Below, in pieces: positions 7,302 to 16,035 of a DNA stretch of 64,000 nt. How positions within the stretch are numbered: the stretch's first letter is position 1; the number at the start of each line of letters is the position of its first letter. A model generated the notes under the pieces. The model saw only the letters and a program-made list of their open reading frames with translations, was not told the DNA's origin and searched no databases. The DNA lies in the NCBI RefSeq assembly GCF_024972775.1, contig NZ_CP092282.1:2101001-2165000 (forward strand), in the 5' to 3' direction. This stretch comes from Dehalobacter sp. DCM. GTDB lineage: Bacteria > Bacillota > Desulfitobacteriia > Desulfitobacteriales > Syntrophobotulaceae. The translations under genes and the position numbers were made by a program.

Positions 7302-9236
7302 ATGCGCGCAGTGGATTTGCGGTTAGAAGAACTCATCCAAATTATGCCGGAACAAGGAAAGATATTTTTGGCAGGCTCCCGTGTGACCCTGTTTGATGCT
7401 TATGCCTTTGGTAAATTGCGTAAAGATTTAATTGAGAACTTAGGAATTGATCGGGCTAAAGGCTTTCTTGTCCGATATGGTTGGTCTTGTGGCTATCAAT
7501 TTGCGATGAATTTAAAAGATAAATTTGAATGGGACAATGAATTAGAATGGACTTTTACGGGGCCAATCATGCACAGACTGACCGGGTTTGTCTCAACTCA
7601 GCCGAATGAAGAAGATTTTGATCCTAAAACAGGGATATGGTTCCGCAACGCAATCTGGCGAAATTCGGTCGAAGCCGAACAGCATATCCTGCATATGGGA
7701 TTACACCATGAACCGGTTTGTTGGATGCTAACGGGCTTTGCGAGCGGGTATAATTCGGCGTATCTTGGCAAAAGAGTCATTTTTAAAGAAATCGAATGTG
7801 TTGGCAAAGGAGATCCCTTTTGCACGAACATTGGTAAAACAGTAGAAGATTGGGGCGATGAAATTCAATCTGAACTTGCGTATTATGAGATGGATAAAAT
7901 CAGTGTGGAATTGGAAGAAGCCCATCGCAGAATAACCGCCCAAAACACAATCCTGGAGCGAAGTGTAAGCATCCATGAGCGCTTGACTGAATGTATTCTG
8001 AAAGGCAAGGGAGTTGCCGAAATTGCCGAGAATCTGGCAGAACTTATGAAATGCGATGTTATTGTAGAAGACCATCTTCTGACTCTATTAGCAACGAGTG
8101 TCTCATCCAAATATACGTCGGAACTGCCGTCCAGATTCTATACACTGCAATCCAGTCCGGAATTCAACAAGAATATCACATTCTTTAAGAGGCGGACCAG
8201 AACATTTGAAATCGTTGATCATTATCAGGATGTTCCTGTCCACCGTCTGATATGCCCGATTATTGTTCGCAGCCAATTGTTGGGTTATGTTTCGCTCCTG
8301 CGGGTAAATGCAACATTTGCAGAGATAGACCGGATCGGGCTGGAACATGCGGCCAGTGTTGTCGCAGTAGAACTTTTGAAAGAAAACGAGATTGCAGATA
8401 CGGAAAACCGCATTCGGGGGGATTTTCTGGAGGACCTGCTTGCGGGTAATTATACTGACAGTAACTCGATTATCAGTAGGGCGCGAGCTCTGGATTATGA
8501 TATCACAGCGCCGCACCGCGTGTTGTATCTTGGGGTGCATAATTTCAACGAATTGGTCCGCTGTTATAAACAGGATGAAAAAAAGATTATGCAGTTTAAG
8601 GACAAATTAGCCGATTGTGTCCGTATATCACTTAAGGAATTAGGAAAAGTAGTTGTTCTCGGCAAAAGCAACGATTTAATTCTGCTTATTCCATTGAAAG
8701 ATCCGGAGGTCCCGGAAAAAGATACCAGGGAACTGGCTGAACAGATCATCCATCGGGTTAGCAAAGATTTTCCTAAAATCAATATGACGATTGGGGTTGG
8801 AAGTCTGTGTTTAAAGCTAGAGGATTATAAGAAATCGCTTTATTCGGCCAAGAAGGCTGTAGATATTTGTAAAAACCTTAATAAAAAAGGAAAAGCGGTT
8901 TCACTTGAACAACTGGGCACGCATGCGCTGCTTTTCAGTTCGTTAAATCCAGAAGACATGCAGCATTTTGCCCGCCAACAGATTGGATCTTTAGTCGAAC
9001 ACGATGAAAAATATCAAACAAAATTGATTCCCACTCTGGAAGAACTGTTAAATCAATGCGGCAATGTCCTTTCGGCAGCCAGAGCCTTGAATCTTTCGGT
9101 GAGTGGGTTAAAGTACCGTCTAAACCTGATCGAGGAGATCACCGGTCTTGACCTTAGGGATTCCAAGGATAGCTTTAATATGCGGCTGGCGCTAATTATT
9201 CTCCGTTTGACTGAGGGTTCGTCAGATGAACACTAG
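7302..9236 (+). CDS. XylR_N/V4R sensor with PucR-type HTH, aromatic-type regulator
   Basis: The 644-residue protein starts with an activator-of-aromatic-catabolism domain (XylR_N, ~residues 5-110) and a V4R small-molecule domain (~120-190, with the typical IECVGKGDPFCT). A helical linker and a GAF-like region (~220-370) follow, then a CdaR/GGDEF-like segment and a C-terminal PucR helix-turn-helix (HTH_30, ~580-635: LEELLNQCGNVLSAARALNLSVSGLKYRL, split here as LEELLNQCGNVL and AARALNLSVSGLKYRL). XylR_N/V4R proteins of the XylR/DmpR class bind phenols and alkylbenzenes directly; here the sigma-54 AAA domain of those proteins is absent. The start at 7302 fits GGAGTGATAAA upstream. It is the best candidate activator of the four shared promoter modules just downstream (9280, 10291, 15381, 18212). 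Confidence 0.82.
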   Translation: MRAVDLRLEELIQIMPEQGKIFLAGSRVTLFDAYAFGKLRKDLIENLGIDRAKGFLVRYGWSCGYQFAMNLKDKFEWDNELEWTFTGPIMHRLTGFVSTQPNEEDFDPKTGIWFRNAIWRNSVEAEQHILHMGLHHEPVCWMLTGFASGYNSAYLGKRVIFKEIECVGKGDPFCTNIGKTVEDWGDEIQSELAYYEMDKISVELEEAHRRITAQNTILERSVSIHERLTECILKGKGVAEIAENLAELMKCDVIVEDHLLTLLATSVSSKYTSELPSRFYTLQSSPEFNKNITFFKRRTRTFEIVDHYQDVPVHRLICPIIVRSQLLGYVSLLRVNATFAEIDRIGLEHAASVVAVELLKENEIADTENRIRGDFLEDLLAGNYTDSNSIISRARALDYDITAPHRVLYLGVHNFNELVRCYKQDEKKIMQFKDKLADCVRISLKELGKVVVLGKSNDLILLIPLKDPEVPEKDTRELAEQIIHRVSKDFPKINMTIGVGSLCLKLEDYKKSLYSAKKAVDICKNLNKKGKAVSLEQLGTHALLFSSLNPEDMQHFARQQIGSLVEHDEKYQTKLIPTLEELLNQCGNVLSAARALNLSVSGLKYRLNLIEEITGLDLRDSKDSFNMRLALIILRLTEGSSDEH

Positions 9237-9279
9237 AAGACGTGTAGTAGATAGATAAAACTAGACGAATTTTATGAAA

Positions 9280-9329
9280 ATTGTCTGTCCAGTTTTGCGG
9301 GTGTTTTTACAATGGGTATACTATATACT
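9280..9329 (+). promoter_or_regulatory. Shared promoter module, copy 1 (SDR gene)
   Basis: TTGTCTGTCCAGTTTT at 9281-9296 is followed by a TGTTTTT segment and TATACT at 9324 (a second TATACT lies at 9317). The core TCCAG-to-TATACT distance is 36 nt, the same as in the other three copies. It lies 50 bases upstream of the SDR start. Its middle part is the most divergent of the four. Confidence 0.65.
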
Positions 9330-9379
9330 CAATAATTGAACAGACGCGCTATTCTGAATAATAAAGAGGAGGATCCGAA

Positions 9380-10147
9380 ATGAGTAGACTGGAAGGCAAG
9401 ATTGCATTTATCACAGGTGCTGGCTCAGGGATTGGACGAGGTTCTGCAAAGATGTTTGCCCGGGAAGGTGCAAAAGTTATCTGTGCAGACTTTAATGAAG
9501 CGTGGGGAGAGGAAACCGCTAAAGCTATCAATGATGCCGGCGGCGATGCCATATTTGTCAAATGCAACGTCAGAAACCGGCAGGACATAAAAGATGCTGT
9601 GAAGGCAGGAATGGACAAATACGGCCGGATTGATGTTTTAATGAATTGCGCTGGTATAGTCAGAATTAAACCGTTTATTGAGATTACTGAAGACGACTAC
9701 ATTGCAATCACCGAGACGAATTTAAGAGGGTATATTTGGACGATGCAGGAAATCCTTCCGATCATGATGAAACAAAATAAAGGCTCAATCGTGAATGTGG
9801 CATCGATTTCTGCGTATAAAGCGGAAACGCGAACTGCAGTATATGCGGCAACCAAAGCTGGTGTAACGATGATGAGCCAGGACATTGCGAAAGAAGTAGC
9901 ATCGAATAATATCAGAGTTAATTGTATTTGTCCTGGACCAGTCGGAACCAATATGACACCGGAGGAAATTCGCAATCATCCCGAAATAGTTGAAGAAATG
10001 GTAAAAGAACTTGTTCCGCTTGGAAGAGAAGGCAGACCTGATGATATTGCTTATGCAGCAGTCTATTTAGCTTCAGATGAATCCTCTTGGGTTACGGGAA
10101 CATCTGTCATTGTCGACGGCGGCGTTTGGATCAATACAAATAAATAA
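9380..10147 (+). CDS. Short-chain dehydrogenase/reductase (SDR), FabG-like
   Basis: This 255-residue classical SDR has the cofactor motif TGAGSGIG (~residues 12-19), the structural NCAG motif, the catalytic Ser in 'NVASISAYKAE' and the YAATK motif (Tyr/Lys, ~155-159), plus the C-terminal 'VTGTSVIVDGGVW'. The Asp after the second strand (CADFN) suggests preference for NAD(H). It would interconvert a secondary alcohol and a ketone in the cytoplasm. The gene has an RBS (GAGGAGG) and stands alone between copy 1 of the promoter module and a hairpin at 10174, directly after the regulator gene. SDRs catalyse phloroglucinol or dioxo-ring reduction in some anaerobes, but the sequence does not prove that here. 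Confidence 0.85.
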   Translation: MSRLEGKIAFITGAGSGIGRGSAKMFAREGAKVICADFNEAWGEETAKAINDAGGDAIFVKCNVRNRQDIKDAVKAGMDKYGRIDVLMNCAGIVRIKPFIEITEDDYIAITETNLRGYIWTMQEILPIMMKQNKGSIVNVASISAYKAETRTAVYAATKAGVTMMSQDIAKEVASNNIRVNCICPGPVGTNMTPEEIRNHPEIVEEMVKELVPLGREGRPDDIAYAAVYLASDESSWVTGTSVIVDGGVWINTNK

Positions 10148-10173
10148 GACAGAAATGTCTTTCGGATCTGATG

Positions 10174-10209
10174 GCTAGAAGGTGATATTTTGGATTATTA
10201 CCTTCTAGC
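10174..10209 (+). terminator. Hairpin after the SDR gene
   Basis: GCTAGAAGGT pairs with ACCTTCTAGC (10 bp, perfect) around a 16-base loop, followed by TTAATCAT. It is a plausible but weak factor-independent terminator separating the SDR from the next promoter module. The rest of the 318-base gap holds only that module. Confidence 0.5.
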
Positions 10210-10290
10210 TTAATCATAATAATGACCAACTTTTTAAGTCGAACAGGTGGCTATCAAATCAAATTGACATACTGGTCGAAAAGTTGATAA

Positions 10291-10340
10291 ATTATTCGCC
10301 CGGTTTGACTGCTGTTTTCATTTTGGCCTCGTCGTATACT
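10291..10340 (+). promoter_or_regulatory. Shared promoter module, copy 2 (gldA-like/KASIII operon)
   Basis: ATTATTCGCCCGGTTTGACT at 10291-10310, a TGTTTTC segment and TATACT at 10335 match copy 4 (18212) very closely. The core is 36 nt from the -10 box. No good -35 box is visible, so the promoter probably needs an activator at the conserved upstream part. Confidence 0.75.
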
Positions 10341-10466
10341 TTAAAAATAAACGATAGAAACAGGGAAATCTGAAGATGCTTTTAACAGGCTTATCCTTCA
10401 GAAAATACCTATGATAAAAACATATACTTTGGGGTTGCATCAAAATCTATAATTGGAGGGGATCGT

Positions 10467-11585
10467 ATGGGAAAGCACACTTCTGTTTTCATTGCTCCGA
10501 GTCGCTATGTCCAAGGGCGAGACGCTATACATGAAATAGGGGACCATATTTACCAAATGGGAGACAGAGCTTTAGTCGTTGGTTGTGAATTTGGTTTAGG
10601 TGCAACCAGAGAAGGTCGGGAAAAAAGTTTTAAAAAGAATAATATTTTTCAGGTTGAGGAAGTTTTCAGAGGCGAAACGAGCGATGCGGAAATAGACAGA
10701 TTGATGACCGTTGCCAAGGAGAACCACTGCAATATCATGATTGCAACCGGTGGTGGGAAAGCGATTGATGCGATGAAAGCCGCAGCGGCAAATCTTAAGC
10801 TTCCCATCATTGTTGTACCCACAACGGCTTCTACCGATGCACCCTGTAGTGCACTTGCGGTCATTTACAATGAAGACGGGACATTTAACAGACTGATGAG
10901 GCTGGCTGCGAATCCCAACCTCGTATTGGTGGATACTTCGATCATTGCCAAAGCGCCTTTGCGATTTTTGGTTTCAGGAATGGGTGATGCTCTGGCAACC
11001 TGGTTTGAGGCGGATGCCTGCAATCAATCGGCAACGCTGAACATGTCCGGGGGACGAATATCTGCAGCAGCGCTGGCCTTAGCCCGTCTCTGTTTTGATA
11101 TTTTGATGGAATATGGACTTCAAGCCAAAATTGCTTGCGAAAACAAAGTTGTGACACCAGCGTTGGAAAAGGTAGTTGAAGCAAATACCATCTTAAGTGG
11201 GGCGGGTTTTGAAAGCGGTGGGGTTGCTTCTGCTCATGCTCTATCGGAAGGGCTTACCCATATTGAAGAAATGCACTCCTTTATGCATGGGGAGAAAGTT
11301 GCTTTTTGTACCTTGACGCAATTAGTACTGGAGGGACGTCCCAAAGAGACGCTCCAGCAAGTATTTGATTTTTGTCATAAAGTTGGTCTCCCGATCACGT
11401 TAGGTGATTTAAACAGCGATGGCATCAGCAGGGAAAAATTAATGAAAGCAGCGGATGAAGCGGCACTTCCTGACCGGAATTCCCATCACCATTCATTTCC
11501 GGTTACAGCTGAGATGCTCTGTGACGCGATGATGACAGTCGATTCGATGGGGAAACGTGTCAAAGCAGGACTACCAATTATATAA
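10467..11585 (+). CDS. Glycerol dehydrogenase-type (GldA) metal-dependent alcohol dehydrogenase
   Basis: At 372 residues it has the full length of the GldA family. Visible features are the NAD-binding GGGKAIDAMK (~95), the substrate/nucleotide loop 'PTTASTDAPCSALAVIY' and the metal ligands in GMGDALATWFEA (Asp), SAHALSEGL (His) and SFMHGEKVAF (His). These place it with Zn-dependent glycerol dehydrogenases, not the Fe-dependent butanol type. Likely reaction: NAD-linked oxidation or reduction of a vicinal diol or hydroxyketone. It heads an operon with the two KASIII-like genes (16 bp to the first) behind shared promoter module copy 2, with a strong RBS (GGAGGGG). Confidence 0.82.
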   Translation: MGKHTSVFIAPSRYVQGRDAIHEIGDHIYQMGDRALVVGCEFGLGATREGREKSFKKNNIFQVEEVFRGETSDAEIDRLMTVAKENHCNIMIATGGGKAIDAMKAAAANLKLPIIVVPTTASTDAPCSALAVIYNEDGTFNRLMRLAANPNLVLVDTSIIAKAPLRFLVSGMGDALATWFEADACNQSATLNMSGGRISAAALALARLCFDILMEYGLQAKIACENKVVTPALEKVVEANTILSGAGFESGGVASAHALSEGLTHIEEMHSFMHGEKVAFCTLTQLVLEGRPKETLQQVFDFCHKVGLPITLGDLNSDGISREKLMKAADEAALPDRNSHHHSFPVTAEMLCDAMMTVDSMGKRVKAGLPII

Positions 11586-11600
11586 ACTGGAGGTTCTATG

Positions 11601-12614
11601 ATGAAAGTAGGATTTGAAACGATCGTACGCCATATTCCGGAAGAGGTCCTGACCAAAGAACATTTTAATTATTTACAGCCGGCACTCGCAAAATTACCTC
11701 CGTTTTTACAGGAACAATTTTCTATCGTGCCGGAAGAAGTCAGGAAGTATAAAGGTCATGAAGGCGATAGGGCTGAATTGATGGCCATTGCTGTCGCCAA
11801 AGAGGCAATGGAACGCAGTGGCTTAAAAGCAACGGATATTGACTTTATACTTGGAGCGGCAGGGAGTCTGCATAAGGAACTTGGCTTTGATCTGGACACA
11901 CCCATGATGAATATTGCAGACTGTTGTGCCAGTTTTCTGGACGCGTGCCAAATTGCCTGGAATTTAGTAAGCAGTGGTACTGCTAAACGCGTATTGATCG
12001 TTGCTTCGGCAGCGCTGGCCGGTGGAAAAAACGGTGGAACTACGGATTTGACAGATCCGATTGCGCCGATATTTGGCGATGGTGCTGCGGCTGCCATTGT
12101 TTCTTCCCAAAATCTGAAATGTGAATTCTTATCTTATTATTGTGAAACGGATGGCAGAGCTTACCGCTCGGCACGCGGGGATATCCGGCCTCTTGAGAAT
12201 CCGGAACTTGCAGAAATTGCGGGGATGCCCGAAGGTTTAGGGCCTTATTTCAGCATGAACGATATTTCTTATATTCATATCGCAAGTAAAAAGGATTATT
12301 TAGGGGACAGCCTGGAGAAAACATTCGCTAAAACAGAAGAAAAATTAAAAATTTCGGATCTGGATATGGTGATCACCCACCATCTGGGTGACTGTGAAGC
12401 ATCCTGGATCCAGGATTTAGTGGACAGAGGATTACCAGCAGAAACATTTAGAAACCTAAGGCTTAAAACAGGGAATACCGGGCATACGGATCTGCCCATG
12501 GATCTATTGGAATTTGTGGAAGAAGGTCTGATCAAAAAAGGCTCAATTGTTGCGCTTTGGGTTCCGGGTTCAGGTATTTCATTGGCTAGTTTGTTGTTGC
12601 GGTGGTTGGCGTAA
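11601..12614 (+). CDS. Ketoacyl-ACP synthase III-like protein, catalytic triad intact
   Basis: This 337-residue thiolase-fold protein of the FabH/HMG-CoA synthase type has the residues expected for the active site: Cys109 in 'ADCCASFLDAC', a His in 'THHLGD' and an Asn in 'KTGNTGHTD'. It is not a housekeeping FabH: it has an unusual N-terminus, lies in a catabolic operon and is paired with a paralogue. It may form or break a carbon-carbon bond next to a carbonyl using a CoA thioester. Two adjacent ATGs exist (11598, 11601). The second is chosen because of GGAGG spacing and because the paralogue starts MKVGFETIV in the same way. A heterodimer with the next gene product is likely. Confidence 0.75.
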   Translation: MKVGFETIVRHIPEEVLTKEHFNYLQPALAKLPPFLQEQFSIVPEEVRKYKGHEGDRAELMAIAVAKEAMERSGLKATDIDFILGAAGSLHKELGFDLDTPMMNIADCCASFLDACQIAWNLVSSGTAKRVLIVASAALAGGKNGGTTDLTDPIAPIFGDGAAAAIVSSQNLKCEFLSYYCETDGRAYRSARGDIRPLENPELAEIAGMPEGLGPYFSMNDISYIHIASKKDYLGDSLEKTFAKTEEKLKISDLDMVITHHLGDCEASWIQDLVDRGLPAETFRNLRLKTGNTGHTDLPMDLLEFVEEGLIKKGSIVALWVPGSGISLASLLLRWLA

Positions 12615-12670
12615 TACAAAAAAAATCAAATATTTAAGTTTGTAATAAAAGCGCATGGGAGGCTAAATCA

Positions 12671-13735
12671 ATGAAGGTTGGATTCGAAACCATCGTAAAT
12701 TATTTACCGGATGAAATACTTGATGTAAAAAAACATTTTGAATATTTAAAACCCGTTGTTGAAAAAATGTCGCTGTCCGCCCAAGGTAAGCTTAAAAATG
12801 TGCCTGACCAGGTAAGGCGTTTACGCGATGTCAGCGCTGCCGAGATGATGGCGATTGCAGTAGGGAAAAAAGCATTGGAAAAATCCGCTCTAGTCGCTTC
12901 GGATATAGACGCTGTCATTGTTACCCAAACCGGCGGAAAACAATTTATGCCGCTCCTGGGTTCCTTTGTTCATCTGAACTTAGGGTTCCGCAAAGACATT
13001 ATTGTACGCAATATTGTCGATGATAATGTAAGTACCTTAAATGCGGCCTATATTGCCTGGAACTTTGTAAAAAGTGGTTTGTGCAGGAGGGTTCTTATCA
13101 TCACCGTAGCCGCACAGATTGGTGGACAATATAAATTTGGTGTTGATTTGACAGACCCGTTGGCTCAGAACTATGGTGACGGAGCTGCTGCGGCCATTAT
13201 TTCTGCAGAAAAACTGAAGTGTGAATTCCTTTCTTATCACTTTGAAACCTATTCCGTGAAAGCCCGTCCAGGTGGAACCCTTATTGCTAATTTTGGATCC
13301 GTTCGGCCTTTGATGAATCCGGAACTTGCGGTCGCAGCCGGTATAGAGAGTCAAGGTGATCAGAGTGGCGCCTATTTAGTTTTGGATGATCCGTTATTTG
13401 ATGTGGTTGCTAGCGGGGAAAAATTTCTATCCGGTAGTTTGGAAAAAACCGTAAAGAAAGCCGGACTGAAGCTTGATGATGTTAAGACGCTGATCACACC
13501 GCATATTGGCTATCTGGAGAATATTTGGAAAGAAGATATTGTCAAATCTGGTCTCAATGCGGATATCATGAAGAATCTTCGCAAGAAGTATGGAAATACC
13601 GCAGTTGCGGATATATTGATTGATTTGGCTGAATATGCGGAGGACAAAGAACTCAATAAAGATGCGATCGTTGTATTATGGTCCGTGTGCCAGGGAGTAC
13701 AACTTGCAGCAATGGCTTTACGTTGGCTTGTATAA
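12671..13735 (+). CDS. KASIII-like protein lacking the catalytic Cys
   Basis: This 354-residue paralogue of the preceding protein starts the same way (MKVGFETIV) and ends the same way (ALRWL). At the position of the catalytic Cys it has Asn119 (VDDNVSTLNAA against ADCCASFLDAC), while the His (TPHIGY) and Asn (KYGNTAV) are kept. It cannot form the acyl-Cys intermediate. Cys-less partners are known in heterodimeric members of the family, for example PqsB of PqsBC. It probably serves as structural or substrate-binding partner of the 11601 product, or catalyses a decarboxylation or hydrolysis that does not need the Cys. RBS is TGGGAGG. It ends the operon; the 254 bases to the MFS gene show no clear terminator. 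Confidence 0.75.
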   Translation: MKVGFETIVNYLPDEILDVKKHFEYLKPVVEKMSLSAQGKLKNVPDQVRRLRDVSAAEMMAIAVGKKALEKSALVASDIDAVIVTQTGGKQFMPLLGSFVHLNLGFRKDIIVRNIVDDNVSTLNAAYIAWNFVKSGLCRRVLIITVAAQIGGQYKFGVDLTDPLAQNYGDGAAAAIISAEKLKCEFLSYHFETYSVKARPGGTLIANFGSVRPLMNPELAVAAGIESQGDQSGAYLVLDDPLFDVVASGEKFLSGSLEKTVKKAGLKLDDVKTLITPHIGYLENIWKEDIVKSGLNADIMKNLRKKYGNTAVADILIDLAEYAEDKELNKDAIVVLWSVCQGVQLAAMALRWLV

Positions 13736-13989
13736 CTCTTTTTGACCAAGCTCTTTATGGAATTGAAGTTGTTTTGGAGCGTTTTGCTAAGCAATAGGTG
13801 CTGAGATTTCCAAAGTATCGGTAAAGAACAACTGTAGAGGAAAAAGAAAGGAGGACGATTGCGAGGCACTCAGCAATCGTAGCAAACGCGATAAGACGAA
13901 AAGTAGTATAGGGAAGAGATAGACCTCATTTTAAGGTTAAACGGATACCAAACGAGTACTATTCCATATTATGAAAGAGGAGTGACGTT

Positions 13990-15186
13990 ATGAAAAAAGC
14001 TGTTAGTGGTCCGATGTTAAAAATTGCGATTCTTTTTCTTGCACTTCAGGATTGCGGGGCTGGCGCAGCGACACCTGCTTTAGGAGCAATCTATGCGGCT
14101 TTTCCCAATGTAAGTCCCACGGTTGTCCAGAATGTATCCACCTTACCAGCCTTAACTATCGTTATCTTTGGACTCTTGTACGGCGCACTGGCAAAGGTAA
14201 TGAAGAAAAGATCAATTATGTGGATCGCCTGCATAACATTTGTTATTGGAGGGATTGCACCGGCATTTTTGAATAATATTTATGCGATTTTGTTTTTCCG
14301 CGCGCTGGTTGGCGTTGGTGTAGGGTTGCTTTATCCGATGGCCAATGACTTAGTCGTTGACTTCTTTGAAGGCGGAGAAAGACAAAAATTGATTGGTTGG
14401 ACGTTTGCAATCGGCATGCTCGGAGGGATATTCTTCCAGATGCTGGGTGGAGCGCTTTCCGATATCGATTGGCACTATACCTTTTTGGCTTATTTCGCTG
14501 CTGTCGTTTTCTTCGCTTTTCCGATCTTATTCTTACCTGAACCGGTTAAAAAAGAAGATATTGTTAAAGGAACCTCGCAAGAGAAATCCAAAGTCCCGGC
14601 TAGTCAGTATCTAAACTGTATCGTCAATTTCATATGGTGTCTGCTCTTTACATCGATCGTTTCCAATGCAGCGATGATCATCGTAGGGGAAGGATTCGGT
14701 ACAGGGGCGCAGATTGGTACCGTCTTTTCAATGATGACGTTTACTGCCTTCTTTGGCGGATTTTTCTATGGACCCCTTCGTAAGGCACTCGGGAAAGCCT
14801 CGATGCTTATGTGCTTCTGGGTATTGGCTATCGGCTTCATCGTTTTCTATTACAGCCATACCATCACGATGTGTTTAGTAGCCATGGCAATCATCGGTGT
14901 TGCTTTAGGCTATACCGGTTCCAATTTCTTTGCCAAGTCTGCTGATATTGTGCCGTTTGCGGTATCCGCAATGGCAATGGCTTTAATGACATCCTTTAAT
15001 GGATTGGGGCAATTTGTAGCACCGTTTATTATGAACCCGTTCCTCAATGCCATCGGATATGGTGTTGGCAGACCCGCACTTTTAGTCAGTGCGATTGGAT
15101 TAGTCATCATGGGCATTATCGCAGTTATTTTTGATGTGAAAACACCAAAGATTGCCGAAAGTGAAAAACCTCAAACAGTGGCATAA
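13990..15186 (+). CDS. MFS transporter, paralogue of the 27911 gene
   Basis: The 398-residue protein has about 12 hydrophobic segments and the major-facilitator pattern, with a basic loop after TM2 (KVMKKRS) and 'FRALVGVGVGLLYPMANDLVVDFF' (quoted in parts: FRALVGVGVGLLYP). It resembles the transporter at 27911 closely, including the start of TM1 with 'DCGAGAATPALG'. It likely takes up the organic acid, alcohol or aromatic substrate of the cluster, or exports the acid end product. RBS is AGAGGAG. It is followed by a strong terminator at 15239. Confidence 0.8.
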   Translation: MKKAVSGPMLKIAILFLALQDCGAGAATPALGAIYAAFPNVSPTVVQNVSTLPALTIVIFGLLYGALAKVMKKRSIMWIACITFVIGGIAPAFLNNIYAILFFRALVGVGVGLLYPMANDLVVDFFEGGERQKLIGWTFAIGMLGGIFFQMLGGALSDIDWHYTFLAYFAAVVFFAFPILFLPEPVKKEDIVKGTSQEKSKVPASQYLNCIVNFIWCLLFTSIVSNAAMIIVGEGFGTGAQIGTVFSMMTFTAFFGGFFYGPLRKALGKASMLMCFWVLAIGFIVFYYSHTITMCLVAMAIIGVALGYTGSNFFAKSADIVPFAVSAMAMALMTSFNGLGQFVAPFIMNPFLNAIGYGVGRPALLVSAIGLVIMGIIAVIFDVKTPKIAESEKPQTVA

Positions 15187-15238
15187 TGTTCAATATAATC
15201 GTGTCTTAACCCTATAATCCTGTAGAAATCATCTATAA

Positions 15239-15290
15239 AAGCTGTCTGGCTGCCAGGATACAAAAAAGTATCCTGGCCAAAGACAGCTTT
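15239..15290 (+). terminator. Strong hairpin terminator after MFS gene
   Basis: AAGCTGTCT...GCCAGGATAC pairs with GTATCCTGGC...AGACAGCTT in a two-part long stem around AAAAAA, followed by TTATT. Confidence 0.75.
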
Positions 15291-15380
15291 ATTGACTAAG
15301 GACAAGAAGCGAAAGCTCAATATAATGCAAAATTATTACTCGCTTAACTGTATAGAGAATACTAGCTTGAAATCAAAACC

Positions 15381-15430
15381 TTTATCCGACTTGTTCGACT
15401 ACTGATTCCTCACTTGAATCGGCATATAAT
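15381..15430 (+). promoter_or_regulatory. Shared promoter module, copy 3 (ferredoxin/AOR operon)
   Basis: TTTATCCGACTTGTTCGACT at 15381-15400 then TGATTCC and TATAAT at 15425. The core is again 36 nt from the -10 box. Of the four it has the best -10 (perfect TATAAT) and the most divergent core, which fits an activator site whose strength varies. Confidence 0.65.
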
Positions 15431-15505
15431 ATTCTTTGGATTTAACTTGTGAAATAAATATTTTGAAAGGTAATGCGTAATTCCAGGCATTATAAGGTGA
15501 GAAAT

Positions 15506-15985
15506 ATGGAAGATAACACAATCACTGCACGGACTTACGGCAGGCATATCGTTCAGGTACCCTCGGATGTTTCATTCTGTGCGGGATGCAACGCCTGTGA
15601 AATTGTCTGCACCCTCGCTCACGACGGGGTGGTCGGTCCTTGTTACAACCGGATCTTTATGGAAAAAGGCACGCACTCAATGGTCACTGTCATTCATAGT
15701 TGCCAGCATTGTTCTGATCATCCATGCTATGAGGCGTGTGCTCGAAAAGATCACGCCATGTGTTTGGATGAAAATGGTGTTGTTTATATTAATGAAGAAA
15801 ATTGTATTGGCTGTAAACGCTGCATTAAAGCCTGTGTTTTTGACCCGCCGCGTATCAATTATGTTAAGAGTACGGATAAATCCAAACGTAAAGCAAAAAA
15901 ATGCGACCTATGCCGCACCCGTCCTGAAGGTCCTGCTTGTGTGCAATACTGCCAGGTATCCTGTCTCAGCTTAAGTGATAAATAA
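15506..15985 (+). CDS. Four-cluster [4Fe-4S] ferredoxin, partner of AOR-family enzyme
   Basis: About 159 residues carry four Cys motifs in the order seen in DmsB/HybA/YdhY-type electron-transfer subunits: CAGCNACEIVC, CQHCSDHPCYEAC, CIGCKRCIKAC and CDLC...CVQYC, enough for four [4Fe-4S] clusters. There is no signal peptide, so it is cytoplasmic. It lies 50 bp ahead of the AOR-family gene and should carry its electrons. The start at 15506 is preferred (AAGGTGA upstream, and it begins before a conserved stretch), but an in-frame ATG at 15473 with GAAAGG upstream is also possible. Promoter module copy 3 controls it. Confidence 0.82.
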   Translation: MEDNTITARTYGRHIVQVPSDVSFCAGCNACEIVCTLAHDGVVGPCYNRIFMEKGTHSMVTVIHSCQHCSDHPCYEACARKDHAMCLDENGVVYINEENCIGCKRCIKACVFDPPRINYVKSTDKSKRKAKKCDLCRTRPEGPACVQYCQVSCLSLSDK

Positions 15986-16035
15986 GACCTATATTGCTAA
16001 GAGAAACAAACTTTAATGTGAGGAGGTACTTTCTT

